Positions 26,710-36,470 of a stretch of 64,000 bases of DNA are shown one piece after another. The stretch is from JANWKA01 sp035533815. Its GTDB lineage: Bacteria; Bacteroidota; Bacteroidia; Chitinophagales; Chitinophagaceae. Location: NCBI GenBank assembly GCA_035533815.1, contig DATLTB010000103.1, positions 1 through 64,000 on the forward strand, read 5' to 3'. Numbering within the stretch: the stretch's first letter is position 1; every line of letters starts with the position of its first letter. The position numbers and the translations under genes are program-made. The notes beneath the pieces are model-generated. The model was given only the letters and a program-made list of their open reading frames with translations. It was not told where the DNA came from and made no database searches.

Positions 26710-29700
26710 TTACTCTTCCTCTTCCGCAGCCATTTCACTAAGGGACAATTCCATTTGGTTGTCCCGGACAAAATTGCACCAGTGGCAATCTTTTTTCCCG
26801 CAGCCCGTATGAAACTCATGGCGACGGATCTTATCCCAGGTTTCGGTGATCTGTCGCGTAACTATGTCCAAGTCCACCCTGGTGATCAATACCTTTTCGG
26901 TTTTATATTCATTTTTAACCGGTTCCACGAAACAAAATTCCGAACTGATGGCTTCCCAGTTATTAGTATGGTCATTGTCCAGCAATATCTTATAAAATAC
27001 CGCCTGTCTCCAGTAATGGCCCCCCAGGGGATTTTTGTCATCCGGAGGATGGAGTCTCTTCAGGGCTTCTTCATACTTCCCGGTTTTGTAATCCACGACA
27101 TTGACCTGCTGGCCATCAAACTCCAGTTTGTCCAGTTTACCATTGAGCGGCACCCCGTTGACTTCAATATTATTGATGGATTTTTCCACGATCACCGTTT
27201 TATTCCATCCCTTAAGGTAGAAATCGTAGAATTCCGGAAGAATTTTTTTTCCATATTCCATTCTCCGGGCAAATTGTTCATTGGTGAAGCATTCCCGGTT
27301 GATCTGCATGTACCAGGCAAAAAAACCGATCAGTTCATCCTTTGCGGGGAATACATGCTGCCTTTCCTTCATTTTTTCAAACAAACGTTGGAGTGCATGG
27401 TGGACTGCGCTTCCAAAGGTCATTGACTCGTTCTTCGCTGAAGGTACCTTAATCAGGGACTGGTAATAAAATTTAATCGGACAATCCAGGAAATTGTTCA
27501 GGTGTGTGACACTTAATGAATAATTTTTAAGCAACTGGTCAATAAACCGGGATTCCAGTAATTCAATTTGCGGTGGTTCATCTTCCCGAAATTGTCTAGC
27601 AATATTTTCAGTCATCCGGGTTTCATCAACAATGGCTTTGCTGACTTCGGGGATGTTTTCCATGACTTCACTGACAAAAGCGGATCTTTCCAGTTCTTTG
27701 CCATTATTATTATGCGTGGGCCAGCTCAAATGCAGGTGGGTTTTAGCCCGGGTCATGGCCACATAGAACAGCCTGCGGGATTCTTCCAGGGAATCTGCCA
27801 GGGAATGGCTGGCGTATAGGTTATCAGGGAACCTGAATCCGGTCTTCCCCCGGAGATTCTCATCATCCCAGATTGATTTGTTGCATCCGATGATAAACAC
27901 ATGCCCGAATTGTGAACCTTTGGATCCGTGTGCGGTGACCATATTGACCCCTTCCTCCGAAGAAATCACCTTTTCCAGATTCACGCTGATATTGTTTTTG
28001 TCCATCAGCCGGAATATATTAACCAGGCGGGTTAATCCCATTTCCGGATCTTTCCCGTTTTCCTCCTTGATGAAATCGAACAGACTCTGGAGCACCTGCA
28101 TTAACCAGATCTTTTCCGGAGACTGCATGATATAACCGAGTATTCCGCATTCCCTGATCAGGTCTTCAAAAAATTGCTGTAAGGTGATATCCTTCACTCT
28201 ACCGACCAGGGAATCCAGGACGAGGCCGGTATGGTTGATCTTATTTCCATCTGCCGGATCGAACAAACTGGGTGTCAAGGTCCTGAATGGTTCACTGATT
28301 GCCTTACGGAGAGTCTGCTTTTCCCTGTTATCCTCCGTATGCCGCAGGTTTACCCTGGAACTGATCCGGGCGATTTCCACAGGGCGGATACGGAAGAAAT
28401 CATAGTGCAGGATCTCAAACAGCAACTCTTCCCCGCTATAAGGAATAGTGGATTCCAGACTGATATATTCCATAATCCTGATGACCTTCCTGACGAAAGG
28501 CAGTTCCAGGATATTGAGCTTTCTGCGGATATTCAGCGCTATTTTTTTCTTGCCCAGGAAGTTTGCCAGTTCATCCCCCTGCCTGTGGTTCCGGTATATT
28601 ATGGCTATGTCTGCCGGGGAGACCCCATCATGGATCAGGTTTTCAATGTGTTCCGCTACTCCCATGGTTTCAGCCAGGGGGGTCTGATATTCGGTAAGAT
28701 CGGGTTTTGTACGGATGTGTTGAAGCAAGGGGTTAGCTGCGATCAGATCCTTGGTCAGGTTAGGATCATCTTTGATGATCCGGTCCTGATTATGGGTGAT
28801 CAATATTTTTGCGGCATCCAGTATGGCCTGTGTAGACCGATAGTTCTCCTTCAGCACTACTTTACAGAGATCATTTCCGAACTTATGGGCAAATTCCCGG
28901 ATATTGGCTACGTTGGCGTCCTGAAATGAAAATATGCTCTGGTCATCATCCCCCACCACAAAAACATTGGGCTTCTCCCAGTATTGAATGAGCTGGTCCA
29001 GAAGCTGGTTTTGGGAACCGCTGGTATCCTGAAATTCATCCACCAGGAAATACAGGTATCTTTCCTGGTAGTCTGCAAGCAAGTTTGCGTTCTCCCGGAA
29101 TGCCTTCAGTACCCAAAGGATCATATCCTCAAAAGTATACCGCGAAGCTTCCTGCATCAGCCTGTCATATTTGGGAAATAGACTGACCCCGGCTGCCAGG
29201 GTTTCCATCCTGTCCAATTCGATATCCACCAACCGCTGGTTAAGATCCCCTGCCTTAAATTTACCTACCCCTCTCTTATACCGGAATTCCGGCCGTTCGG
29301 GGATCTCTGCCAGATAATCAGTAATCTTTCCCAACAGATAGTCCGGGGGCCAGGCTTCCTTTTTCATGAAGGTGAACAATTCCTTAAGCCTGCTCCAATC
29401 ATAATATATTTCCCCTTTGTATCTCTTCAGCTTATTTCCGGCTTCTATCCCATCGATCAACCGGTGAAGTAATTCCATTTCTTCCAGTTCTGACAGAGGT
29501 TCCAGGCCCAGTTTTCCAAAATAAGACAGGTTCTCCTGGATTACCATGTTGCAGAAAGAGTGAAAAGTGTGGATATGTACCCGGTAGGCATCGGGCCCGA
29601 TCAGTTTGAACAGCCTGTTCCGCATTTCCACCCGCCCGTTATCGGTGAAGGTCAGGCATAGGATGTTCTGCGCCCGGGTATCTGTTTTCAATAGGATCAT

Positions 29701-29856
29701 ACCGATACGGGCAGCCAGAATCTGGGTTTTACCCGTTCCGGGGCCGGCAATTACCAACACTGGTCCTTCGATAGTGCTTACGGCAACGGACTGTTCCGGG
29801 TTCAGGGAACGTATTTCAGCTTCAAAATTTTGCTGGTAAACCTGGTTTTTGCTCAT
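26710..29856 (-). CDS. UvrD-family helicase with RecB-like nuclease domain
   Basis: 1048 residues from the ATG at 29856. The helicase half has Walker A AGPGTGKTQ (about 38-46), Walker B VDEFQDTSGSQ, GDDDQSIFSFQDA and, near the end, TAHGSKGSQF and FYVAMTRAKTHL (motifs V-VI). From about residue 790 follows a PD-(D/E)XK domain with GKLDKLEF and VDYKTGK. A cysteine in LDCPIKFYY and three in CGKKDCHWC form the pattern of an AddB-type iron-sulfur staple. The protein should unwind and cut DNA ends, most likely in double-strand break repair or DNA defence. No AddA/AddB-type partner gene is adjacent. Confidence 0.92.
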   Translation of the reverse strand: MSKNQVYQQNFEAEIRSLNPEQSVAVSTIEGPVLVIAGPGTGKTQILAARIGMILLKTDTRAQNILCLTFTDNGRVEMRNRLFKLIGPDAYRVHIHTFHSFCNMVIQENLSYFGKLGLEPLSELEEMELLHRLIDGIEAGNKLKRYKGEIYYDWSRLKELFTFMKKEAWPPDYLLGKITDYLAEIPERPEFRYKRGVGKFKAGDLNQRLVDIELDRMETLAAGVSLFPKYDRLMQEASRYTFEDMILWVLKAFRENANLLADYQERYLYFLVDEFQDTSGSQNQLLDQLIQYWEKPNVFVVGDDDQSIFSFQDANVANIREFAHKFGNDLCKVVLKENYRSTQAILDAAKILITHNQDRIIKDDPNLTKDLIAANPLLQHIRTKPDLTEYQTPLAETMGVAEHIENLIHDGVSPADIAIIYRNHRQGDELANFLGKKKIALNIRRKLNILELPFVRKVIRIMEYISLESTIPYSGEELLFEILHYDFFRIRPVEIARISSRVNLRHTEDNREKQTLRKAISEPFRTLTPSLFDPADGNKINHTGLVLDSLVGRVKDITLQQFFEDLIRECGILGYIMQSPEKIWLMQVLQSLFDFIKEENGKDPEMGLTRLVNIFRLMDKNNISVNLEKVISSEEGVNMVTAHGSKGSQFGHVFIIGCNKSIWDDENLRGKTGFRFPDNLYASHSLADSLEESRRLFYVAMTRAKTHLHLSWPTHNNNGKELERSAFVSEVMENIPEVSKAIVDETRMTENIARQFREDEPPQIELLESRFIDQLLKNYSLSVTHLNNFLDCPIKFYYQSLIKVPSAKNESMTFGSAVHHALQRLFEKMKERQHVFPAKDELIGFFAWYMQINRECFTNEQFARRMEYGKKILPEFYDFYLKGWNKTVIVEKSINNIEVNGVPLNGKLDKLEFDGQQVNVVDYKTGKYEEALKRLHPPDDKNPLGGHYWRQAVFYKILLDNDHTNNWEAISSEFCFVEPVKNEYKTEKVLITRVDLDIVTRQITETWDKIRRHEFHTGCGKKDCHWCNFVRDNQMELSLSEMAAEEEE

Positions 29857-29860
29857 CAAT

Positions 29861-29868
29861 CAAATGTA
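29861..29868 (-). promoter_or_regulatory. -7 box abutting the helicase-nuclease start
   Basis: Minus strand TACATTTG, matching TAnnTTTG, four bases before the ATG at 29856. If used, the transcript would have almost no leader. Confidence 0.35.
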
Positions 29869-30036
29869 AAGGTTTTGTAAAAGTATCCCTTGGGAAGATT
29901 TCTTCCCAGCCAAATCCCTGGCTCTCTGTGGAAATCCCTAAACAGAAGCACACGAATATCCGTTGCGGTTGCGCAAGGTATCTGCGCGATTTTGTCGGGG
30001 AATTTGCATAAATTATTCTTTTTTAGGTCCCTGATA

Positions 30037-30044
30037 TAATTTTG
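30037..30044 (+). promoter_or_regulatory. -7 box of the Gfo/Idh/MocA gene
   Basis: TAATTTTG, matching TAnnTTTG, 27 bp before the ATG at 30072. Confidence 0.45.
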
Positions 30045-30071
30045 TCATTGATTTCCAAAAGAATACACAAA

Positions 30072-31070
30072 ATGAGAACCATCCGCTGGGGAATACTTGG
30101 TCCGGGTCATATCGCAGAAAAGTTTGCAGATGCACTCCTGCATACGCAGGGTGCTTCCCTGGAAGCGGTGGCTTCCAGGGACCCCGGGCGGTCTGCTGCA
30201 TTTTCCGCTAAGTTTGGTGTCCGCAGGCACTATGACAGTTATGAAAAATTGGCTGAAGACCGGGAAATCGATGTGATTTATATCGCCACTCCCCATGGTT
30301 ATCACCTTGAACATGCCCTGCTTTGTCTGCAGCGCGGTAAACCTGTCCTTTGTGAGAAACCCATGGCCCTTTCCTTCTACCAGGCCGAAAAAATGATAGA
30401 AACTGCCCGGCTTCACGGGGTTTTCCTGATGGAAGCGATGTGGACCCGTTTTTTGCCGGTTATCCGGACTGCAGAACGGCTGATTGCAGAAAACCAGATT
30501 GGACCCATCAAAAATGTCCGGGCGGATTTTTGCTTCAAAGCCGAATACCGGCCAGAAAGCCGGTTATACGATTTACGGCTGGGGGGAGGATCATTGCTGG
30601 ACGTAGGAGTTTATCCGATCTCCCTTTGTTTGCTTTTACTCGGTGTTCCCCAAACGGTAAAAGCAATAGCCAGTCTTGCAGAAACCGGAGCGGACCAGGT
30701 CTGCCAGGCCATTATGCAATTCAGCGATGGAAGATCAGGACAAATGATCTCAGGGTTCAGCTTTCATTCTTCCATTTCTGCGGAAATAGCCGGCGAAGAA
30801 GGAATCATCCATCTCCCGGGCCACTGGTACCGGGCAACTTCTCTTAGCGTGCAGCGAACAGATGATCCTCCCCAAACCATCCCATGCATGATGGATTATA
30901 ATGGTTTTGAATACCAGATCCGGGAAGTAATGGATTGCCTCCGCCAGGGTTTGACCGAAAGTCCGCTGCTTCCCCATGCTTTTACCCTGAATACTTCCAG
31001 GGTAATGGATATAATCCGTCTTCAATGCGGTATACATTATCCAACTGCAGAAGGAGAAACAGGAGATTAA
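30072..31070 (+). CDS. Gfo/Idh/MocA family oxidoreductase
   Basis: 332 residues from the ATG at 30072 (MRTIRWGILGPGHIAEKFADAL); the frame opens earlier at a TTG but the Rossmann fold begins here. GPGHIA is the dinucleotide-binding loop, CEKPMAL the family's EKP motif and the C-terminal domain carries GGGSLLDVGVYPI with the expected Asp. The family oxidises or reduces sugars and related ring compounds with NAD(P). The closest look by eye is to the trans-1,2-dihydrobenzene-1,2-diol dehydrogenase-like branch, but the substrate is unknown. It stands alone. Confidence 0.9.
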   Translation: MRTIRWGILGPGHIAEKFADALLHTQGASLEAVASRDPGRSAAFSAKFGVRRHYDSYEKLAEDREIDVIYIATPHGYHLEHALLCLQRGKPVLCEKPMALSFYQAEKMIETARLHGVFLMEAMWTRFLPVIRTAERLIAENQIGPIKNVRADFCFKAEYRPESRLYDLRLGGGSLLDVGVYPISLCLLLLGVPQTVKAIASLAETGADQVCQAIMQFSDGRSGQMISGFSFHSSISAEIAGEEGIIHLPGHWYRATSLSVQRTDDPPQTIPCMMDYNGFEYQIREVMDCLRQGLTESPLLPHAFTLNTSRVMDIIRLQCGIHYPTAEGETGD

Positions 31071-31153
31071 ATTATCCCAATGCGGAGTTTGTGTAAATAT
31101 TATTTCAGGCAGGAGTACACCACAAATTGCACAATTGGAATAACAGCTTCCCT

Positions 31154-32968
31154 TTAAGCTGCAGCTTCAGCTTTTTGTTGCTTTTGTATTTTTTTCCGAT
31201 CTTCTTCATCAAGCAGGTTCTTTCGCATGCGGATGGCCTTGGGTGTGATCTCTATGCTTTCGTCCTGCTGGATATATTCCATGCATTCTTCCAGGGAAAA
31301 TTGTGTTTTGGGTGTGATCTTGGCATTATCATCGCTTCCGGAAGCGCGCATATTGGTCAGTTTCTTCCCCCTGACCACGTTGATCACCAAATCTCCGGGA
31401 CGGATATGTTCACCGATGATCTGGCCACCATAAATTTCTTCTCCCGGATCAATGAAGAAAGCGCCCCTGTCCTGCAACTTGTCAATGGAATATGCGGTAG
31501 CATTTCCAGTCTCCTGGGATACCAATACCCCGTTAATCCTGCCGGGGATCGTTCCCTTCCAGGGTAAAAAATCCTCAAACCGATGAGCCATGACCGCCTC
31601 TCCGGCTGTTGCCGTGAGCATATTGCTACGCAGTCCGATCAGCCCCCGGGAAGGAATCTGGAACTCCAGGTGCTGCATATCACCCTTGGTATCCATAACC
31701 TGCAATTCTCCCTTGCGCTGGGTGACCAGGTCAATCACCTTGCCACTGAACGGCTGGGGAACATCTACCACCAGCACTTCGAATGGTTCGCATCTTTTTC
31801 CATGGATTTCCTTGACGATCACCTGCGGTTGTCCCACCTGCAGTTCATAGCCTTCCCGCCGCATGGTCTCAATCAGGATGGAAAGATGCAGGATCCCTCT
31901 GCCGAATACCAGAAAACTATCTGAATTCCCCGTATCCTCCACCCGCAGGGCCAGGTTCTTTTCAATTTCCTTCATCAGCCGGTCCCGTAAATGCCGGGAA
32001 GTAACGAATTTTCCTGCCTTGCCGAAGAATGGGGAGGTGTTTATGCTGAAAAGCATGCTCATGGTGGGTTCATCAACCGAGATGACCGGAAGGCCTTCCG
32101 GATGATCAAAATCTGCCACGGTATCCCCGATAGTGAACTCTTCCAGTCCGACTATCGCGCAGATATCCCCAGCATCCACCCTGCTGATCTTCTTTTTACC
32201 CAGCCCTTCGAAAGTATAAAGTTCCTTAATTCTTGATTTTAGCAAGCTGCCATCTCCCCTCACCAGGGATACCGGTTGGTTTTCACTGATATTTCCCCGG
32301 GCAATTTTACCAATCGCTATCCTACCCAGGAAATTGGAATAATCCAGGGAAGTGATCTGCATTTGCAGGGTTCCTTCTTCTGCGCTTGGCGGCGGCACAT
32401 GCTCCAGGATACAATCCAGCAGCGGAGTGATATCCTGGAATGGGGTCGGGCTGGTATTCATCCATCCCTGTTTGGAAGAACCATAAATGGTGGGAAAATT
32501 CAGCTGTTCTTCAGTCGCATCCAGGTGAAAGAAAAGCTCAAAGATTGCATCATGCACTTCATCAGGTCGGCAATTTGGCTTGTCTATCTTATTGATCACC
32601 ACAATGGGATGCAGGTTAAGTTGGAGGGCTTTCTGCAGGACAAACCGGGTTTGCGGCATGGGGCCCTCAAAGGCATCCACCAGCAGCAACACCCCATCGG
32701 CCATTTTCAGCACCCGCTCCACTTCACCACCGAAATCAGCATGCCCCGGAGTATCGATAACATTGATCTTGGTGTCTTTGTATACCACGCTCACATTCTT
32801 GGAAAAGATGGTGATCCCCCGTTCCTTTTCCAGGTCATTGCTGTCCATGATCAATTCCCCCTTATCCTGGTTATCCCGGAAAATATGGGTCTGGTATAGA
32901 ATCTTGTCCACCAGGGTGGTCTTGCCATGATCCACATGGGCGATAATGGCTATGTTACGGATATTCAT
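31154..32968 (-). CDS. typA: Translational GTPase TypA/BipA
   Basis: 604 residues, full length. G1 is AHVDHGKTTLVDKIL, G2 lies in ERGITIFSKN, G3 is DTPGHADFGGEVERVL and G4 is NKIDKPNCRPDEV. The C-terminal TypA-specific region (RMRKNLLDEEDRKK) is intact. It is a ribosome-associated GTPase that assists assembly and stress growth. A -7 box lies 56 bp before the start. Confidence 0.96.
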   Translation of the reverse strand: MNIRNIAIIAHVDHGKTTLVDKILYQTHIFRDNQDKGELIMDSNDLEKERGITIFSKNVSVVYKDTKINVIDTPGHADFGGEVERVLKMADGVLLLVDAFEGPMPQTRFVLQKALQLNLHPIVVINKIDKPNCRPDEVHDAIFELFFHLDATEEQLNFPTIYGSSKQGWMNTSPTPFQDITPLLDCILEHVPPPSAEEGTLQMQITSLDYSNFLGRIAIGKIARGNISENQPVSLVRGDGSLLKSRIKELYTFEGLGKKKISRVDAGDICAIVGLEEFTIGDTVADFDHPEGLPVISVDEPTMSMLFSINTSPFFGKAGKFVTSRHLRDRLMKEIEKNLALRVEDTGNSDSFLVFGRGILHLSILIETMRREGYELQVGQPQVIVKEIHGKRCEPFEVLVVDVPQPFSGKVIDLVTQRKGELQVMDTKGDMQHLEFQIPSRGLIGLRSNMLTATAGEAVMAHRFEDFLPWKGTIPGRINGVLVSQETGNATAYSIDKLQDRGAFFIDPGEEIYGGQIIGEHIRPGDLVINVVRGKKLTNMRASGSDDNAKITPKTQFSLEECMEYIQQDESIEITPKAIRMRKNLLDEEDRKKIQKQQKAEAAA

Positions 32969-33024
32969 AATTCTGGCTCTGATGACTACATAATCCGGTT
33001 ATCCGGATCGCATCAAAAAGCCCG

Positions 33025-33032
33025 CAAAGGTA
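33025..33032 (-). promoter_or_regulatory. -7 box of typA
   Basis: Minus strand TACCTTTG, matching TAnnTTTG, 56 bp before the typA ATG; a partial TTG lies about 18 bases further upstream. Confidence 0.5.
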
Positions 33033-33068
33033 CTGAAAATAGGCCTAAAACAAGAATCCGTCCTGCTT

Positions 33069-35300
33069 TTACCTCATGGAATGAAGCAGGAACCGCATAG
33101 AGCTCCGGTTAGTTGGATTATACAAGGCGGCGGCAATATCCGCTTTTTCCCGGCTGGTCAGATGCCAGTTCAGCGCTGCGGTTTGGTCACTTCCTTCCGG
33201 TACATACTGGAAAATGATCCGGTCCATCCTGACATGAAGGAATTCCTCCGCGTAAGCATAAAGATCATCCTGATTAAAATCCTGCATCGCAGTCCAGTTT
33301 TGCTGTATGGTAAACAGCGGGTCAAGCACAATATTATCCAGATCCGTTTGTTTCTCAATGGGCATGATCTCATCCTTTTTAGTATCCCGGATCTGGATGA
33401 ACAGCACGCCGCTGGTATTTTCATTGATCCAGCGGGAAAACACATGCAGGAATCGCAGACTTGTTTCCTGACCATAATTATCCCTCAGCCCTGCATCCAT
33501 CACGTCAATTGTGGGATTGGAAGGGAGATAGACATTGGGTAACACATAGGGAAAGGTGGCTGACATCCGGATAGCAGTGGTGACCCTTAAATCCAGGGGG
33601 TCCTGATTTTTAAAAAACCGACAGAAATCAATTCCATCAATATCCCGGACACTGCGGTTGGGGTATTTGTACTCAGGAAAGGTCAGGTAGCTAACAGGCT
33701 CGGGAGAGATGATCATCCGGCGACCATCCTCCGTTATGGTGGAATTAAATATAAGCATCGGGATCAGGGCCTCCGTTTCTGGTGCGGCATAATCCCCGAT
33801 AGTCTTGTTCAGGACCCCTCCCAGGTTGTTTTCCAGTTGCTGTTCAAAGGCATATCCCCTGTCTATCGGATACTTATTTTGACCTATCTTAAAATGCAGG
33901 AATGGAGTAAAGAAATCATTTATGGCAAAAGAAGAAAAAATGGCATTGAGCAGGTCCTTGGAAACATTGGTGGTATATTGGCCGTTGTACAGGTCAATTG
34001 GTTTTCCCTCCAGTTTTTCCAAATACAGTTCGCGGAAGTAGGTTGCTCCTACCATTCCCCCCGAAGCTCCCGTAATCAATACCGTATGGGTCATCAACTG
34101 ACCATGAAGCAGGCTGTCTGCCCGTTGAAGCACGTTCATGGTCCAGGTGGCAGAACGGCTTCCGCCCCCACTGACATTGATGACAATCAGTTTAGGTTTG
34201 TTGCCTTCCGGTGCCACCCGGTCTTTCCATCTGTCCAGAATCTTTTCCGTATTGCGTTTATCGGACCTGAACTGTTTTTTATTGAATATCTGGTTGAAAT
34301 GGTTAAAGCTATACACCGGTCGCTGGGTCACATTCAGGTAATTAAGTCCGTAAGCCCTGCTGCGGGTATCGATGATCCCATTGGCGAGTAACCAGTTGAG
34401 CAGCAGCACCAGGAGGGCAATGATCAGTATGGCCCAGCTGCGGAACATATAGACAAAGGCTCCGGAAAAGGCAATCAGCACAGAAAAAAAAGCCAGTACA
34501 CTGGCTGCAGCGGGAATCCTGAAAACCTCGTATTGGGTGAGGTATCCCATAATGATGATCAGGACAAATGCGGCACCAATGGTGATGAAAGTGGCAAAAT
34601 GATGTTTTTTAAATATGGAATCAAGGAAAAACTTATTGTAATGGTCTACATTCCGGGCTTTTTTCACCGAAGTCACTGAATTGAAATACCGGTCCACCGG
34701 CAACGCATCTTCGTCCACCTGGGCTTCCTTGGTCATGATCTGATACAGGATCTTTTTTGTTCCGCCCATCTTGCGTTGCATGTCCCTGAGGATGGTTCGG
34801 TCAGCATTGAAGAAATAAAAAAAGGAGATGAATATGCAGAACAAGAATCCAAGGAGGAACCCTTCGATCAGCAACAGGATTGTCGTAGCATCGCTTAACT
34901 CGTTATATTTCTGATACCAGATTTCCCGGAAAAGCAGGAAAATCAGGAAGGCCAGGGGAATGATGGAATTATTCAGGCAATATTTGAAAAAAGGCTGCGT
35001 GGTCGTTGCCAGGAACTTGAATCGCTTGCTATGCAGGATAAATGTGGTGATATGCCAGGACATGACAAAGACACCAGTGGCAAAACCCAGGATTAAAGTG
35101 CTTGAAAAGCTGACCCTCCCCAGGTATTCCGGGGCAAGGAAGAGGGATACGGCTCCGAAGACTTTGGCGAACCCTCCGGCTACCGTACTGAACAGGATAA
35201 GCCAGAAAACCAGCAGGATCTGGTATTTGCGAAAGTGCAGTAGCAAAAGCTGGATGGGGAAAAAATGGTATGCCCTATACAGGAAAGTTTTCATCAGCAA
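33069..35300 (-). CDS. Membrane-anchored patatin-like phospholipase
   Basis: 743 residues. The first 330 or so carry several membrane helices (about 25-55, 65-90, 107-125, 140-165, 240-260, 265-310). A patatin domain follows: oxyanion loop GGGSRSATWTM, nucleophile serine in GASGG (the GxSxG motif) and DAGLRDN as the catalytic Asp element (usually DGG or DGA). Patatins are lipid acyl hydrolases working with a Ser-Asp dyad; the soluble domain is likely cytosolic. Bacteroidota carry such membrane-fused patatins but their lipid substrate is unknown. The gene is adjacent to ctaA on the same strand with 20 bp between. Confidence 0.87.
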   Translation of the reverse strand: MLMKTFLYRAYHFFPIQLLLLHFRKYQILLVFWLILFSTVAGGFAKVFGAVSLFLAPEYLGRVSFSSTLILGFATGVFVMSWHITTFILHSKRFKFLATTTQPFFKYCLNNSIIPLAFLIFLLFREIWYQKYNELSDATTILLLIEGFLLGFLFCIFISFFYFFNADRTILRDMQRKMGGTKKILYQIMTKEAQVDEDALPVDRYFNSVTSVKKARNVDHYNKFFLDSIFKKHHFATFITIGAAFVLIIIMGYLTQYEVFRIPAAASVLAFFSVLIAFSGAFVYMFRSWAILIIALLVLLLNWLLANGIIDTRSRAYGLNYLNVTQRPVYSFNHFNQIFNKKQFRSDKRNTEKILDRWKDRVAPEGNKPKLIVINVSGGGSRSATWTMNVLQRADSLLHGQLMTHTVLITGASGGMVGATYFRELYLEKLEGKPIDLYNGQYTTNVSKDLLNAIFSSFAINDFFTPFLHFKIGQNKYPIDRGYAFEQQLENNLGGVLNKTIGDYAAPETEALIPMLIFNSTITEDGRRMIISPEPVSYLTFPEYKYPNRSVRDIDGIDFCRFFKNQDPLDLRVTTAIRMSATFPYVLPNVYLPSNPTIDVMDAGLRDNYGQETSLRFLHVFSRWINENTSGVLFIQIRDTKKDEIMPIEKQTDLDNIVLDPLFTIQQNWTAMQDFNQDDLYAYAEEFLHVRMDRIIFQYVPEGSDQTAALNWHLTSREKADIAAALYNPTNRSSMRFLLHSMR

Positions 35301-35320
35301 ACTAATTTACAGATAAAAAT

Positions 35321-36373
35321 TCAAAAAGCAGTTGATTTAGGCGGTGCGGCGCTGGCCAGGTAAAACATGTATATCATCACAGTCAGCAATAGCATGGCCA
35401 CTGTCTGGTGAGATAGAGCCAGCAGTACAGGAATCCTGACTTTGCTTAAGCTGACCGTAGCAATTCCAAGCAGTACCTGAATGATTACCATAATCAGGGG
35501 GAGCCATCTTGTCCGGGAAAGTTCAGGTGACCAGGCCCTCCGGGAAAGCATTGTCCAGGAGATTACCAGCAGGGTGATCAGGTAAGCCAGCCCCCGGTGA
35601 ATGAACTGCACAGTGAGTGGGTCACTGATCCAGGCTTTGGCATTGCGGAACAGGTGGGCCGGAATTGCAGCACCATTGATAGACGGCCAGGTCGGAGCAT
35701 ACAAGGCTGCATGCAATCCGGCCATGAAAGCTCCGTAAATGAGTTGGAGACATAGTAATCCCAGAATGGTACCTGTCAACCATCTCAGGGAAGGTGAGTA
35801 TACCCGGTGTTTGCCGTTTACAATTAATTTAAGGGCAAACCAGAAAGTATACCCAAGCAGGACCATTGCCATAAAAAAATGCGCTGCCAGGCGGATATGG
35901 CTAACGCGGATGTTTTCCCCGGCCAGTCCACTTTCTACCATGATCCATCCGATAAGTCCCTGAAGCCCCCCCAGTATAAACAATAGAACCATCGGCCGGG
36001 CCATGGCCCTGTTGAACCTTTTTGTCACCAGAAAAATAATGAATGGTACGATGAACACAACCCCTATCAGACGGGCCCAGAGCCGGTGCAGATATTCCCA
36101 AAAGAAAATGGCCTTGAATTCCCCCAGGGTATAATCCGGGTTATGCAACCGGAACTGCGGAGTAAGCCGGTAACTTTGGAAAGCCACCATCCAGTCATGG
36201 TGGTTGAGGGGGGGTATTATCCCTATGATGGGATCCCATTGGGTAATGGATAACCCTGATCCAGTCAACCGGGTTATCCCCCCCAGCACCACCTGTACCA
36301 TAATCATGGCAACCCCTGTCAGTAACCAAATGGCCACCGGTTTTGTCCTGCGGGATACCTGCTGATCTTCCAT
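35321..36373 (-). CDS. ctaA: Heme A synthase, Cox15/CtaA family
   Basis: 350 residues from the ATG at 36373 (MEDQQVSRRTKPVAIWLL); an in-frame start 15 codons earlier lacks similarity. It is an eight-helix membrane protein with the family blocks VVLGGITRLTGSGLSITQWDP, EYLHRLWARLIG, HIRLAAHFFMA and FIHRGLAYLI, which hold the heme-ligand histidines. It oxidises heme O to heme A for aa3-type cytochrome oxidase, so the organism respires with oxygen. The gene is just upstream of the patatin gene; a -7 box lies 7 bp before the start. Confidence 0.93.
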   Translation of the reverse strand: MEDQQVSRRTKPVAIWLLTGVAMIMVQVVLGGITRLTGSGLSITQWDPIIGIIPPLNHHDWMVAFQSYRLTPQFRLHNPDYTLGEFKAIFFWEYLHRLWARLIGVVFIVPFIIFLVTKRFNRAMARPMVLLFILGGLQGLIGWIMVESGLAGENIRVSHIRLAAHFFMAMVLLGYTFWFALKLIVNGKHRVYSPSLRWLTGTILGLLCLQLIYGAFMAGLHAALYAPTWPSINGAAIPAHLFRNAKAWISDPLTVQFIHRGLAYLITLLVISWTMLSRRAWSPELSRTRWLPLIMVIIQVLLGIATVSLSKVRIPVLLALSHQTVAMLLLTVMIYMFYLASAAPPKSTAF

Positions 36374-36380
36374 ACATGTG

Positions 36381-36388
36381 CAAAAGTA
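36381..36388 (-). promoter_or_regulatory. -7 box of ctaA
   Basis: Minus strand TACTTTTG, matching TAnnTTTG, seven bases before the preferred ATG. It also supports the downstream ATG over the longer frame, because the box lies inside that extension. Confidence 0.45.
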
Positions 36389-36470
36389 ACTGCCAGGAGC
36401 TTTGGAAAATCCGGTCAACCAGGTTTAAATTTGACAGGACAAGGCTTAATGATAAATTACTGATGTGCTG

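Noticed and set aside
28231..28929. 232-codon plus-strand ORF over the helicase-nuclease
   Set aside because: Antisense shadow; helicase motifs are on the other strand.
32276..32899. 207-codon plus-strand ORF over typA
   Set aside because: Antisense of the G domain of TypA.
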